Assembly: GCA_964502995.1 (NCBI GenBank)
Contig: CAZCZB010000004.1
Coordinates: forward strand, 53,416-117,415
Direction of reading: 5' to 3'
From: Bin87 sp964502995
GTDB taxonomy: Bacteria > Chloroflexota > Dehalococcoidia > Lucifugimonadales > UBA3495
DNA: 64,000 nucleotides
A model generated the notes under the pieces. The model made no database searches, was not told the origin of the DNA, and saw only the letters and a list, made by a program, of their open reading frames with translations. A program made the translations under genes and the position numbers. Every line of letters begins with the position of its first letter. Position 1 is the stretch's first letter. Of the stretch, positions 49,164-58,014 are shown one piece after another.

Positions 49164-50372
49164 TCAGATACCGATGCCTTCGCGCTCCGCGATTTGCGGC
49201 ACGTCCTTGTCGCCGCGACCGCTGAGACAGACTACGATTATGTCATCCGACGGCATGTCGGCGGCCATCCGGCTAACGTGATAGATCGCGTGCGCCGATT
49301 CCAGGGCCGGTATGATTCCCTCGGTGCGGCACAGGAGGCGGAACCCCTCCAGCGCCTCGTCGTCAGTAACCGCGAGGTATTCGGCGCGGCCGGTGGCCTT
49401 GAGCCAACTGTGTTCCGGGCCAACACCGGGGTAGTCCAGGCCGGCCGAGATGCTGTGGGCTTCCTGAATCTGACCGTTTGGGTCCTGCAAGAGGTAGGAC
49501 ATGGAGCCGTGGAGGACGCCGGGACGGCCGGCAGACAGGGTGGCGGAGTGCTTGCCCGATTCCACACCTTCGCCCGCCGCTTCAATTCCAACCAGGCGCA
49601 CGTCGGAATCGTTGATGAACTCATAGAACGTGCCGATGGCATTGCTGCCGCCGCCGACGCAGGCGGCCACCGCGCTGGGCAACCGGCCCTCGGCCGCCAG
49701 GATCTGCTCCCGCGCTTCTCGTCCGATCACGGATTGGAAATCGCGGACCAGCATGGGGTATGGATGCGGGCCGACGACGCTGCCGATCAGGTAGTGGGTG
49801 GTTTCAACGTTGGTAACCCAGTCGCGTATCGCTTCGTTGATGGCGTCCTTCAGGGTGCGAGTGCCGGACTCTACAGCAATGACTTCGGCTCCCAAAAGGC
49901 GCATACGGTACACGTTGAGAGCCTGGCGAACGGTGTCCTCGGCTCCCATGTACACGATGCACTGCAGGCCGAGCATGGCGCATACGGTAGCGGTGGCGAC
50001 CCCGTGCTGGCCCGCGCCCGTTTCGGCGATGATCCGCTTCTTGCCCATGCGTTGGGCCAGGAGACACTGGCCGAGGGCGTTGTTGATCTTGTGGGCGCCG
50101 GTGTGGGCCAGGTCCTCGCGCTTGAGGTAGATGCGCGCGCCGCCGCAATGGTCGGTAAGGTTTTCGGCGTAGTACAGCGCGGTGGGTCGGCCGGCGTAGT
50201 TGCGCATCAGGTGGTCCAGTTGTTCCGCGAATCCGGCGTCGTCCTGCGCGGCGCGGTAGGAGGCTTCAAGCTCAATCAGCGCTGCCATGACAGTTTCGGG
50301 GACGAACTTGCCGCCGAAATCGCCAAATCGACCCCGGTCATCGGGGAGTTTCGTCTGCGATGCAACCACCAT
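49164..50372 (-). CDS. trpB: Tryptophan synthase beta subunit
   Basis: 402 residues. The PLP lysine motif is KREDLAHTGAHKINNALGQ; the catalytic Glu and substrate-binding AETGAGQHGVATA are intact, as is the phosphate-binding CVGGGSNAIG and LSGRGDKD. It is the canonical TrpB1 type. It makes tryptophan from indole and serine. ATG 50372 has AGAGG eleven bases upstream; a TTG at 50378 is closer and possible. It is last of the minus-strand trpD-trpC-trpF-trpB run; trpA is not present here. Confidence 0.96.
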   Translation of the reverse strand: MVVASQTKLPDDRGRFGDFGGKFVPETVMAALIELEASYRAAQDDAGFAEQLDHLMRNYAGRPTALYYAENLTDHCGGARIYLKREDLAHTGAHKINNALGQCLLAQRMGKKRIIAETGAGQHGVATATVCAMLGLQCIVYMGAEDTVRQALNVYRMRLLGAEVIAVESGTRTLKDAINEAIRDWVTNVETTHYLIGSVVGPHPYPMLVRDFQSVIGREAREQILAAEGRLPSAVAACVGGGSNAIGTFYEFINDSDVRLVGIEAAGEGVESGKHSATLSAGRPGVLHGSMSYLLQDPNGQIQEAHSISAGLDYPGVGPEHSWLKATGRAEYLAVTDDEALEGFRLLCRTEGIIPALESAHAIYHVSRMAADMPSDDIIVVCLSGRGDKDVPQIAEREGIGI

Positions 50373-50393
50373 GTTCAACAATTCCTCTGCCGG

Positions 50394-51059
50394 TCAGGAG
50401 ATGTTCTTTGCAATGGACACGAACCGCCGGATCTTGTCGGCGTCCTTCTCGCCATCGGTTTCCACTCCGCTGGACACGTCCACACCCCAGGGTTCCACTT
50501 CGGATATCGCCGCTTCCAGGTTTGACGGCGTAAGCCCGCCGGCAATCATGAAATTCCGGCCGTCTGCGGCCAATCTGGCCGCGATGGACCAGTCGAATGT
50601 TTCGCCAGTTCCACCGTGCCAACCGATGACGTGGCTGTCCAGGGTCACGAAACAGCCGGCCGCATAGTATGCGTCCACCTGCTGTTTCAATACGGCCGCC
50701 GCGTCGTAGTCGACATTGTTGGGCACGTGGATCACCTTGATGACGCTGGCCAGTTCCTGGACGGAGCGGCAGTACTCGATGCTCTCTTCGCCGCACAGTT
50801 GGGCCACGTCGACACCGGTGGCGGTGATGATTTCGCGCACTTCTTCCAGGGGTTGGTCCCCGAACAGGCCCACCGTTCGCGGCGCCGTCGGGGTGAAACG
50901 GCTGAGGCGATCGGTGATAGCGCGCGCCGCCGCCGCATCCACGAAGCGCCTTCGCCCGGGAACAAAAACCAATCCAACAAAGTCCGCGCCGGCGTCGGCG
51001 GCCGCCACAGCGTCGTCCAACCGGCGTATCCCGCAAATTTTGACGAGGGGAGGAGGCAT
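50394..51059 (-). CDS. trpF: Phosphoribosylanthranilate isomerase
   Basis: 221 residues of TIM-barrel type. The catalytic Cys is in VKICGIRRLDDA, the general-acid Asp in FVTLDSHVIGWHGGTGETFDW and the phosphate-binding loop near GVDVSSGVETDGEKD. It converts N-(5'-phosphoribosyl)anthranilate to CdRP. It begins 5 nt downstream of trpC, and its stop is just ahead of the trpB ribosome site. Confidence 0.95.
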   Translation of the reverse strand: MPPPLVKICGIRRLDDAVAAADAGADFVGLVFVPGRRRFVDAAAARAITDRLSRFTPTAPRTVGLFGDQPLEEVREIITATGVDVAQLCGEESIEYCRSVQELASVIKVIHVPNNVDYDAAAVLKQQVDAYYAAGCFVTLDSHVIGWHGGTGETFDWSIAARLAADGRNFMIAGGLTPSNLEAAISEVEPWGVDVSSGVETDGEKDADKIRRFVSIAKNIS

Positions 51060-51064
51060 GGTCG

Positions 51065-51868
51065 TTACCTCCCGGCCATGGCCGCAACGCCGGTCAGCGA
51101 GCGGACCTTCGCGGCCGTGTCGGATGCGGTCACCAACGCCTCGCCCACCAGCACCGCGTTCACGCCGCAGGGTTCCAGCCGGGACAGATCTTCCGGCGTG
51201 CTGATTCCGCTTTCACTGACAATCACCTTGTCGGCAGGAATGCGGCGGGATAATGATTCAGTGGTAGCCAGATCGGTGACGAATGTATGCAGGTCGCGGT
51301 TGTTGATCCCGATCACCTGCGCGCCAGCTTCGACGGCGATTGCGATCTGATCCGCATCGTGGGTTTCCACGAGCGGGGTCATTCCCAAAGCAGCGCCCAC
51401 CTCGATCAACTCAGAAATCTGGGTTGGCGACAGGATATCCACGATCAGCAGGTAGGTATCCGCGCCAATGGCCCGCGCTTCGTACACCTGGTACGGATCG
51501 AACAAAAAGTCCTTGCGGAGAACCGGCGCGCTACCTGACGCGCCACTTTCCTTAACGGCGGTCAGATGGGCGGTCTCACCGAGAAAATGGCCGTCGGTGA
51601 TCACAGAGATCGCCGCCGCTCCGTTGGAGGCGTAAGTGGCCGCAAGTTCCGTCGGCTGAAAATCCTCCCGCAGAAGGCCTTTGGAAGGCGAAGCTTTCTT
51701 TACCTCGGCGATCAGGCTGATTCCATCTCCGCTCAGCGCCTTAACGAAATCCAACGCCGGCGGACGGTTCGCAATGGTTTGCCGCAATACCGAAACAGGC
51801 GTGGCAGCCTTTGAGACGGCCAGTTCCTCACGTTTCTTGGCGACAATACGGTCCAATATACTGGGCAT
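51065..51868 (-). CDS. trpC: Indole-3-glycerol-phosphate synthase
   Basis: 267 residues. The catalytic lysine segments are LIAEVKKASPSKGLL and PVLRKDFLFDPYQV, with GINNRDLHTF and SESGISTPEDLSRL downstream, all as in TrpC. It closes the indole ring. It starts 13 nt after trpD, at ATG 51868 with AAGGAGG eight bases upstream; a TTG just before it is less likely. Confidence 0.96.
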   Translation of the reverse strand: MPSILDRIVAKKREELAVSKAATPVSVLRQTIANRPPALDFVKALSGDGISLIAEVKKASPSKGLLREDFQPTELAATYASNGAAAISVITDGHFLGETAHLTAVKESGASGSAPVLRKDFLFDPYQVYEARAIGADTYLLIVDILSPTQISELIEVGAALGMTPLVETHDADQIAIAVEAGAQVIGINNRDLHTFVTDLATTESLSRRIPADKVIVSESGISTPEDLSRLEPCGVNAVLVGEALVTASDTAAKVRSLTGVAAMAGR

Positions 51869-51881
51869 CAATGCGCCTCCT

Positions 51882-52907
51882 TCAGTCGGTATTATCGGCC
51901 AATTGTTGAGTCAGGGCGATCATGGCGTCCAGCTTCTCCGCGGCCTTGCCGTCTGAGATGGATGCACGGGCGATTGCGATTCCCTCAAGCAGGGTCGCGG
52001 CCACATCACCTGCCACCAGCGCCGCGCCGCTATTCAGAATCACCGCATCGGCGATGGGCCCGTCCTGGCCGGACAGGATGCGGCGCATGGTGGCCGCGTT
52101 CGTCTCGGGGTCTCCGCCTCGCAGGTCGTCGGGCGTGGCATGGGGCAGCCCCATTTCACCGGGGCGCACTACGTAGGGGCGGATTTCGCCATCCAGGACT
52201 TCCCAGCCCGCGGTATCACTGCCCAGCGAAAGTTCGTCCATGCCATCGTCGCTGTGGACGATGATTGCGTGATGAGTGCCAAACAGGCGGAGCGCCTCGG
52301 CCATCTTGGACGCGACCTCCGGGTAACCGACACCGATGAGTTGGCAGGGCACGCCGGCCGGATTGGTCATGGGGCCAAGCACGTTGAATACGGTGCGGAT
52401 ACCGATTTCGCGGCGCACGGGGGCGGCGTAGCGCATCGCCGGATGATAAGCGGGCGCGAACATGAAACCGATGCCAATCTCCTTCAGGCAGCGTTCCACG
52501 GCATCCGGAGGCAGGTCGATGCGCACTCCCAAAGCCTCCAGCACGTCGGCGCTGCCACAATCGCCGGACGCGGCGCGGTTGCCGTGCTTGGCAACGGTGA
52601 GTCCTGCGCCGGCCACCACAAAGGCGGCGGCGGTGGAGATGTTGAAGGTGCCCTTGCGGTCGCCACCCGTGCCACAGGTATCGATGGCGGTTCCGTCAAC
52701 CCGGACTTGGAGGGACTTTTCCCGCATTACGGTTGCGAAACCGGCGATTTCCTCAGGGGTTTCGCCCTTGAGCGACAGGGCGGTGAGGTAGGAACCCAAC
52801 TGTGCCGGCGTCGCTTCGCCTTCCATGACTTCGCGCATAACCTCGATGGCGTCGTTCATGGAGAGGGATTCGCCGGCGGTGGCGGCCGATATGGCTTCGC
52901 GGATCAT
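51882..52907 (-). CDS. trpD: Anthranilate phosphoribosyltransferase
   Basis: 341 residues. The PRPP/Mg2+ sites are in DTCGTGGDRKGTFNIST and AKHGNRAASGDCGSADVLEALG, and FNVLGPMTNPA and HSDDGMDELSL are also conserved. It transfers the phosphoribosyl group to anthranilate. The start ATG 52907 gives the usual MIREAI opening. A TATAAT on the minus strand at 52945-52940 may be its -10. It is the first gene of the run, so anthranilate itself must come from trpE/trpG elsewhere. Confidence 0.96.
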   Translation of the reverse strand: MIREAISAATAGESLSMNDAIEVMREVMEGEATPAQLGSYLTALSLKGETPEEIAGFATVMREKSLQVRVDGTAIDTCGTGGDRKGTFNISTAAAFVVAGAGLTVAKHGNRAASGDCGSADVLEALGVRIDLPPDAVERCLKEIGIGFMFAPAYHPAMRYAAPVRREIGIRTVFNVLGPMTNPAGVPCQLIGVGYPEVASKMAEALRLFGTHHAIIVHSDDGMDELSLGSDTAGWEVLDGEIRPYVVRPGEMGLPHATPDDLRGGDPETNAATMRRILSGQDGPIADAVILNSGAALVAGDVAATLLEGIAIARASISDGKAAEKLDAMIALTQQLADNTD

Positions 52908-52939
52908 CAGGCACCGTGGTTGGGTTAGAATGTGCCGCA

Positions 52940-52945
52940 ATTATA
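52940..52945 (-). promoter_or_regulatory. Possible -10 box of the trp run
   Basis: TATAAT on the minus strand, 33 nt upstream of trpD. No convincing -35 is seen, and the leader is too short for a T-box or peptide attenuator. Confidence 0.35.
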
Positions 52946-53006
52946 CCAGCACGCCCAATCGCCCGGCGGTGAATAAGACGGCGCCGGTCAAGTGTCGAGG
53001 GAGCCA

Positions 53007-53807
53007 ATGCGCGTAGATGTTCACACCCACGTTTGGCCGGAGCGCATCGCCAATGCCGTGGCCGAAAACATGGAGCAGGACCTGGGTTTCGTGCCCATTG
53101 CCGCCAATACGGTTGAAGGAATCAAGGCGCACATGCGAGACTCGGGGGTGGACAAGTCAATCGTGCTGGGCCTGGCGGCACGTGCCGACCAGGTGCGCCG
53201 GGCCAACGAATGGCTGATCTCGATCGCCGACGACATGCTGGAGCCCTTCGGAGCGGTCCATCCTGATCTGCCTGACAAGGGAGGAGAGATCCGGTTTCTG
53301 CGGGAAAACGGCGTCAAGGGTATCAAAATGCACCCGGTGATCAACGGGTTCTACCCGGACGATCCTCAATGGTTCCCGGTGTACGAAGAGTTGGGCGAGG
53401 ACATGACGCTGGCGATTCACGCGGGCAGGTTGCCGCACCAGGGAAGCGACGCGCCTCAGTTCGCGGCGCCCGAACGGATCGCCAACGTAGTGCGGCAGTT
53501 TCCCAAGTTGAAGGTGATCGCGCTGCACCTGGGCGGGTTCTACATGCTGGACGAGGCGGAGCGGTCGCTGATGGGCCACGAGAACGTGCTGGTTGACACC
53601 ACGTGGCCGCCATCGATTCGGGAAATTACGGCCGACACGCTGACCGAGATTATCGGGAAGCACGGCGCCCACAAGGTTTGTTTTGGCACCGACTATCCGC
53701 TGGTGGACATGGGCAGCGAGTCGAACTACCTGGCGTCGCTGCCCCTGACGTCCGGACAGGTGGAAGGGATTCTGGGGGAGAACGCCCGGAGGTTTATCGG
53801 GCTGTAA
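53007..53807 (+). CDS. Amidohydrolase family protein (ACMSD-like metal hydrolase)
   Basis: 266 residues of the amidohydrolase-2 family. The metal ligands are the H-T-H in VDVHTHVW, His in MHPVINGF and LAIHAGRL, His in LHLGGF and Asp in FGTDYPL, consistent with a mononuclear site as in ACMSD and gamma-resorcylate decarboxylase. Such proteins hydrolyse or decarboxylate cyclic or aromatic substrates. GAGGGAG precedes ATG 53007. It is divergent from the trp run. Confidence 0.92.
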   Translation: MRVDVHTHVWPERIANAVAENMEQDLGFVPIAANTVEGIKAHMRDSGVDKSIVLGLAARADQVRRANEWLISIADDMLEPFGAVHPDLPDKGGEIRFLRENGVKGIKMHPVINGFYPDDPQWFPVYEELGEDMTLAIHAGRLPHQGSDAPQFAAPERIANVVRQFPKLKVIALHLGGFYMLDEAERSLMGHENVLVDTTWPPSIREITADTLTEIIGKHGAHKVCFGTDYPLVDMGSESNYLASLPLTSGQVEGILGENARRFIGL

Positions 53808-53989
53808 GCGCGCAGGCTGATCCTGCGATCAGCCCGGCTCTTTCCGGTTAGCGCGATTGCGCCCGGCCTTGCCGGCCAAGGTCCAGTCCCCACTGTGGCG
53901 CCAGACTTTGAACTCCCGGTTTCGCCGGAACGACGAACCTGACGCGAATTCAGCGACCCAGGAATTCCGCGGACCTGCCTGCCTTCGCA

Positions 53990-56071
53990 TCAACTCTCGG
54001 TTGAAACGCCGGAAACGTCCAGCGCGTGCAGCACGAAGGCGTATTCCTCGGCCACTTCCCTGATGCGCTCGAACCTCCCGGATGCGCCGGCGTGCCCGGA
54101 GTCCATGTGGATCTTCATCAACAGGGGGTTGGCGTCGGTCTTGGTGGCCCGAAGCCTGGCGACCCATTTGGCAGGTTCCCAGTAGGTTACGCGCGGGTCG
54201 CTGATGCCCCCGGTGACGAACATGGGCGGATAGTTCTGGACCTGCACGTTGTCGTAGGGCGAATAGGTGGCCATGTACTGGTAATAATCAACTTCATTGG
54301 GATTGCCCCATTCGTTGTATTCCATGGTGGTGAGCGGCAGGGAATCGTCCAGCATGGTGTTCAGGACATCTACGAATGGGACGTGCGCCACCACGCAGCC
54401 GAACAGGTCTGGCCGCGCGTTGACCACCGCGCCCATCAGCATACCGCCGGCGCTCCCTCCGGCGGCCGCAATGCGTCCCGCCGACGTGTAGCCGTGGGCA
54501 ATCAGATGCTCGGCGCAGTCGATGAAATCGTTGAACGTGTTGCGCTTCTGCAGCAGTTTGCCGTTTTCATACCAGTCCCAGCCCATCTCCATGCCGCCGC
54601 GAATGTGGGCGATGGCGAACACGAACCCGCGATCCACCAGGCTGAGCGCGGAAACGCTGAAACTGGCCTCCATGGTGAGTCCGTAACTGCCGTACCCGTA
54701 GAGATAAAGAGGAGCGCTGCCATCTACCGGCGTATCTTTGAGCATCAACAGGCTGATTGGGACAGGCGTGCCGTCGCGAGCGGTGGCCCAGATACGCCGG
54801 GTTTCGTATCGACCCGAGTCGTAACCTGAGGGAATTTCCTGCTGCTTGCGAAGATCGCGGCTGCGGGTGTCCATGTCGTAGTCATACACCGCGGACGGGG
54901 TTTTCATGGAGGTATAGGAAAACCTGAGCGAGGACGTATCGAACTCCCGTCCCCCACGGGGCGACATGGCGAAGTCGTCCTCATCGACGCCGGCGATCAA
55001 GTGAGTCTCGCCGTCGGACAGCCTTTGAACCATCACCTGCGGCAAACCGTCCTGACGGCAGGCCACCACCAGATGGTCGCGGTAAGCGTCGATGCCGGAC
55101 AACGGGCGGCCGGCCTCATGGGGCATGTATTCGCTCCAATTGTCCCACCCCGGTTGATCGATGGGAGCGGTGGACAGCATGAAATCGCGGGCTGCGTTGC
55201 CGTTGTGGCGGATGAAGAATCGGTCCCCGTGATCGACGACGTCGTACTCGAAATCGGGAGCGCGGGGCTCGACCAGCGTGAGTTCGGCGTCCGGGTTGTC
55301 TGCGTCCAGGAAACGCCACTCAGCCATATTGTTGCCGCCGGCGACCACGTATATGAAACGCCCGCTGTTGGACTTGCCAACTCCAACGAAGAACCGGGGA
55401 TCCTCCTCGTGGTACACCAGCACGTCGTTGGAGGGATCATCGCCAAGGGTGTGTCGATACACGCTGACCGGGCGGTGGTGTTCGTCCAGCACGGAATAGT
55501 AGAAGGTTCGGTTGTCATTGGCCCATTCCAGGCTGTAATAGGTGTTTGGAATGGTGTCCGCCAGGGTGTCGCCCGTCGCCAGGTCAAGGATATTGACCGT
55601 GTACTGCTCGGAGCCGTCGAAATCGACGCTGTAAGCGATGAGGCGGTGGTCCGGGCTGTTCTCGAATACTGCGACGCGGGTGTACTCTTGGCCTTCCGCC
55701 AGGAGGTTCACGTTCAGCAGAACCTGCTCGTCGGCGTCCTCGCTGCCAAGTTTGCGGCAGTAGATGGGATATTGGTCGCCCTCCTGATAGCGGACGTAGT
55801 AGAAGTAATCGCCGTCTTTCTCTGGGACTGTGTTGTCATCCTCCTTGATACGGCCGCGTATCTCGCCGTAGATGGCAGTCTGCAAATCCTGGAGCGGCGC
55901 GAAAAAGGTTTCGGTGTAGGAGTTTTCGGCGCGGAGGTACTCCATCGTAGCCGGATCATCCTGGTCTCGGAGCCAGTGCCACGGGTCGGACCGGGTATCT
56001 CCGTGCATCGTGACGGCGTGCGGCCGCCTGGGGGCGATTGGAGCCGGTGGCAGGGGATTACCTGAGGGCAT
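53990..56071 (-). CDS. Prolyl oligopeptidase family serine peptidase (oligopeptidase B-like, S9A)
   Basis: 693 residues, the standard S9A length. Residues about 75-410 are the seven-bladed propeller; the alpha/beta hydrolase domain follows with GYGSYGLTMEASFS, HIRGGMEMGWDWY, the nucleophile GGSAGGMLMGAV, the acid in GGISDPRV and the His in DSGHAGASGR. The GxxxGRxY-like motifs and the YNEWGNPNE block indicate oligopeptidase B. It cleaves small peptides after basic residues in the cytoplasm. ATG 56071 has GGAG seven bases upstream. Confidence 0.93.
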   Translation of the reverse strand: MPSGNPLPPAPIAPRRPHAVTMHGDTRSDPWHWLRDQDDPATMEYLRAENSYTETFFAPLQDLQTAIYGEIRGRIKEDDNTVPEKDGDYFYYVRYQEGDQYPIYCRKLGSEDADEQVLLNVNLLAEGQEYTRVAVFENSPDHRLIAYSVDFDGSEQYTVNILDLATGDTLADTIPNTYYSLEWANDNRTFYYSVLDEHHRPVSVYRHTLGDDPSNDVLVYHEEDPRFFVGVGKSNSGRFIYVVAGGNNMAEWRFLDADNPDAELTLVEPRAPDFEYDVVDHGDRFFIRHNGNAARDFMLSTAPIDQPGWDNWSEYMPHEAGRPLSGIDAYRDHLVVACRQDGLPQVMVQRLSDGETHLIAGVDEDDFAMSPRGGREFDTSSLRFSYTSMKTPSAVYDYDMDTRSRDLRKQQEIPSGYDSGRYETRRIWATARDGTPVPISLLMLKDTPVDGSAPLYLYGYGSYGLTMEASFSVSALSLVDRGFVFAIAHIRGGMEMGWDWYENGKLLQKRNTFNDFIDCAEHLIAHGYTSAGRIAAAGGSAGGMLMGAVVNARPDLFGCVVAHVPFVDVLNTMLDDSLPLTTMEYNEWGNPNEVDYYQYMATYSPYDNVQVQNYPPMFVTGGISDPRVTYWEPAKWVARLRATKTDANPLLMKIHMDSGHAGASGRFERIREVAEEYAFVLHALDVSGVSTES

Positions 56072-56099
56072 TGGAAACTCCAGAGGGTGAATACGGTGA

Positions 56100-56576
56100 T
56101 CAGACGCTTTCGACTGGTTCGGCGCGTACGGAATCGGCGGCAGAAAATATGGCTTCCATTTCCTCGGTGAGGTAACGTCGGCAAGCGCCCGGGCGCAGGC
56201 GGGCAATCAGGCTGCCCATCCACCCGCCATACTCGCTGCGCAGGGTAAGATGGGCGCAGCCTGAGTCATCATTGGTGTAACCAACGTCCCGTTCGTCGCA
56301 GGGGCGCAATTCATAGGAGAACTCTGCCCAGAACCCGGGGCCCGACGTGCGGTGAGCCAGGGCGCCGGGCTTCTGCGCTGCGGTGACGATGCTGGTGAAC
56401 TTGTCCCTGCCGATCTGGAGCAGGATGCGATTGCCCGGCCTGGGCTCCTCACCGTCAGGGAGATCGGCGCGCCGGTAGCGGCTGTTGTGGATGGTCCGAC
56501 TGGGAAAATCCACCACGGCATCCCACGCGGTCATGGGGTCGCAGGGCATGATTTTTTCTAACTCAAAGGCTGGCAT
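56100..56576 (-). CDS. SRPBCC (START-like) family protein
   Basis: 158 residues. The pattern of an N-terminal strand FELEKIMPCDPMTAWDAVVDF, a beta sheet and a long C-terminal helix GSLIARLRPGACRRYLTEEMEAI is that of the SRPBCC/polyketide cyclase-like ligand-binding fold. There is no catalytic motif. It probably binds a hydrophobic ligand. It starts at ATG 56576 with a weak ribosome site; it is 29 nt upstream of the oligopeptidase gene and divergent from the CoA transferases. Confidence 0.78.
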   Translation of the reverse strand: MPAFELEKIMPCDPMTAWDAVVDFPSRTIHNSRYRRADLPDGEEPRPGNRILLQIGRDKFTSIVTAAQKPGALAHRTSGPGFWAEFSYELRPCDERDVGYTNDDSGCAHLTLRSEYGGWMGSLIARLRPGACRRYLTEEMEAIFSAADSVRAEPVESV

Positions 56577-56760
56577 TGTGGTTTCCGTTGTTGATCCCGC
56601 GCTTGGTGTCGTTGCCAATTGGCGCGGGCGGCGAGTCGAGCAGCAAACACCATTGATATCGGGGCGTTTGCCCGCCGAGTCGTTCAATTGACCCGGCTGA
56701 AGATTTGTGCAATTGTAACGCAAGGCACACAGAAAACGGACCGTATGGCAGGAACGCATT

Positions 56761-58014
56761 ATGGCCATTGGAGCCCTAAATGGTTTGAAAGTTCTGGACT
56801 TCACCCACTATGTCGCCGGTCCGTATTGCACCAAACTGCTGGCCGATTACGGGGCTGACGTAGTCAAGGTTGAACCGCCGGCGGGCGATGGGGCGAGGCG
56901 TATCGGGCCGTTTCCCGGAGACGAGCCCCACGACGAAAAGAGCGGCCTTTTCCTCCACCTGAATACCAACAAGCGCGGAGTGGTGATCGATCTCAAAGAC
57001 CCCGCCGCGCGGGAAATCATCGACAGGTTGGCGGCGTGGGCCGACGTGATTGTGGAAAACTTCCGACCCGACGTGGCGGACCGCCTGGGAATCGGCTACG
57101 AGAGACTGTCGTCAATCAACCCGGCGCTGGTGTACACCAGCATATCCAACTTCGGTCAGACCGGGCCATACCGTCATTACAAGGCTTCCGAGATCGTGTT
57201 CTACGGCATGGGCGGCGAGATGCACTCAACGGGGTTGGCCGACCGGGAACCGCTGAAACTGGGCGGCAACGTGGGTTTGTACCAGGCTGGCGCGGTAGCC
57301 GCCGTGGCCACCATGGGCGCGACGCTAGCGGGTTCTTTCATCGTGGATGACGATGAACCCATCGGCCAACACATCGACCTCGCGATCCTTGAAACGCAAT
57401 TGGGCTCGGTTGACCGCAGATCCAGCGCGCTGCTGGCGCACCAGTACACGGGAGAGCTGAGCCAACGGCCCGCATCGGGCGGGTCCGGCGGTTATCCCAA
57501 CGCCGTGTATCCGTGCGCCGATGGCTACTTCCAGATCAACGGGAGCCGGATGTATTTCCCGCGCGCGGTGGCGATGCTGGGGAGTCCTCCTGAGTTGCAG
57601 ACTGACCGGTGGAAAGACCCGGCGGCGCAAGGCAACTCCGCCATGCAGGACGAGTTTGAATCGGAACACTTTCTCCCTTGGCTCCTGCCATTGACGCGTG
57701 GCGAGGCGTGGCAGGCGGCGCAGGAGAACCGCGTGCTGTCCGGCCCCATCAACACAATGGCCGATCTGGACGTCGATCCATCATTCAATGGCAGGGGTGT
57801 TTTTGTTGAGGGCGAGCATCCTGTGGCCGGAAAACTACGCTACGGCGGGCGTCCGTTCATCATGAATGAATCCCCCTGGGAGTTGCGGCGTACCGCTCCG
57901 CTGCTGGGGCAACACACGGCGGAGGTCCTGTCAGAATTGGGTTACGGGACCGGCGCTGTGGCAGCATTGGCCGACAGCGGGACGATCAAGATCAGTAAAG
58001 GCGCGACCCCATGA
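56761..58014 (+). CDS. Class III (CaiB/BaiF) CoA transferase, first copy
   Basis: 417 residues. Characteristic blocks: LDFTHYVAGPYCTKLLADYGADVVKVEPPAGDGARR, NTNKRGVVIDLK, VIVENFRPDVADRLGIGYE and the IGQHIDLAILETQ segment carrying the conserved Asp. Family members move CoA between organic acids, as with formyl-, carnitine or bile-acid-CoA transferases. The acceptor is unknown. It overlaps the second copy by 4 nt (ATGA), and such pairs can form heteromers, as in succinyl-CoA:malate transferase. Confidence 0.93.
   Translation: MAIGALNGLKVLDFTHYVAGPYCTKLLADYGADVVKVEPPAGDGARRIGPFPGDEPHDEKSGLFLHLNTNKRGVVIDLKDPAAREIIDRLAAWADVIVENFRPDVADRLGIGYERLSSINPALVYTSISNFGQTGPYRHYKASEIVFYGMGGEMHSTGLADREPLKLGGNVGLYQAGAVAAVATMGATLAGSFIVDDDEPIGQHIDLAILETQLGSVDRRSSALLAHQYTGELSQRPASGGSGGYPNAVYPCADGYFQINGSRMYFPRAVAMLGSPPELQTDRWKDPAAQGNSAMQDEFESEHFLPWLLPLTRGEAWQAAQENRVLSGPINTMADLDVDPSFNGRGVFVEGEHPVAGKLRYGGRPFIMNESPWELRRTAPLLGQHTAEVLSELGYGTGAVAALADSGTIKISKGATP

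Noticed and set aside
52908..53006. Trp attenuator or T-box ahead of trpD
   Set aside because: The leader after the likely -10 is only about 25-30 nt and has no Trp codons or specifier hairpin.
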